DNA of 40,758 nucleotides, from the NCBI GenBank assembly GCA_005880695.1, contig VBGR01000046.1, positions 1-40,758 on the forward strand, in the 5' to 3' direction. This DNA comes from Chloroflexota bacterium. Its GTDB lineage: Bacteria > Chloroflexota > Dormibacteria > Dormibacterales > Dormibacteraceae. The notes beneath the pieces are model-generated. The model worked only from the letters and a program-made list of their open reading frames with translations, searched no databases and was not told the origin of the DNA. Shown one piece after another: positions 40,572-40,758 of this stretch. Numbering within the stretch: the stretch's first letter is position 1; each line of letters starts with the position of its first letter. The position numbers and the translations under genes were made by a program.

Positions 40572-40758
40572 CCTTATCTCATAGTCGGCGCCGGGCCGGC
40601 CGCCGACGCTGCGGCTGCCGGGCTGCGGGAGGCCGCCTTCGACGGGCGGATCGTGATGGTCGGGTCGGAGGGGATCCGGCCCTATGACCGGACCCACTTG
40701 TCAAAGGGGTACTTGACTGGCAAGACAGAGCTCGAGCGGCTGCCGCTTCGCGCGCCGG
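40572..40758 (+). CDS. N-terminal part of a ferredoxin-reductase-like FAD oxidoreductase
   Basis: The frame runs off the right edge. It reads YLIVGAGPAADAAAAGLREA, the dinucleotide-binding GxGxxA/G fold, then RPYDRTHLSKGYLTGKTE, the FAD segment of ferredoxin- or rubredoxin-NAD reductases and AIF-like proteins. No ATG, GTG or TTG lies between the in-frame stop at 40551 and this motif; the only candidates are AGC, ATA 40581 or CTC. Thus the true start is unclear and coordinates mark where homology begins. It follows the ccmD stop directly. Confidence 0.75.

Overview
The window is a high-GC, gene-dense piece of a bacterial chromosome. It has short gaps, many stop/start overlaps, frequent GTG and TTG starts, and no RNA gene, insertion sequence, phage gene or CRISPR array that I can see. 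The gene set suggests a soil-type Terrabacteria lineage such as Chloroflexota/Dormibacterota or a deep actinobacterial relative: split acyl-CoA mutase subunits, a Cys-type CcmE, an LCP protein, an L,D-transpeptidase, L25 with an acidic tail, and secreted actinobacterial-style repeats. This placement is inference; no marker gene settles it.

Region 1 (1-12.0 kb) is a propionate and short-chain acyl-CoA module. It holds an acyl-CoA ligase, a MOSC protein, two SCP2-domain proteins, methylmalonyl-CoA epimerase, a methylmalonyl-CoA mutase catalytic subunit and a carboxylase beta subunit, with succinyl-CoA ligase (sucCD) further on. Together these cover most of propionyl-CoA to methylmalonyl-CoA to succinyl-CoA to succinate. 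The biotinylated carboxylase subunit is not in the window. An ECF sigma/anti-sigma-like pair sits on the other strand between the carboxylase and sucC.

Region 2 (10.4-17.2 kb) has a DUF2752 protein, three acyl-CoA dehydrogenases interleaved with an O-antigen-ligase-like membrane protein and an unknown gene, then DUF4013 and proline-rich DUF4190 membrane proteins. Region 3 (17.3-21.9 kb) starts with an LCP cell-wall ligase, overlapped by a MeaB-type GTPase, a second mutase large subunit and a separate B12-binding subunit. The active-site residues of this second mutase (Phe, Gln) point to isobutyryl-CoA mutase, whereas the first (Tyr, Arg) matches methylmalonyl-CoA mutase.

Region 4 (21.9-34.4 kb) is mixed: L,D-transpeptidase, ribosomal protein L25, a very short MscS-like protein, a large secreted three-repeat protein, a nucleoside-diphosphate-kinase-like protein coupled to RarA, a small secreted protein, a zinc-ribbon protein with a degenerate GGDEF domain, a histidine phosphatase, a Tat-exported phosphoesterase and a family 1 glycoside hydrolase. 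Region 5 (34.4-40.8 kb) is an LLM-class oxidoreductase followed by a cytochrome c maturation operon, ccmE-F-H-(I-like)-A-B-C-D, and the start of a ferredoxin-reductase-like flavoprotein.

A recurring signal is a TANNNT-like -10 box 6-11 bases before the start codon of genes that open transcription units, implying widespread leaderless transcripts. At several divergent gene pairs the two -10 boxes overlap. Two genes (MscS-like and the terminal flavoprotein) have no ATG, GTG or TTG where translation must begin.
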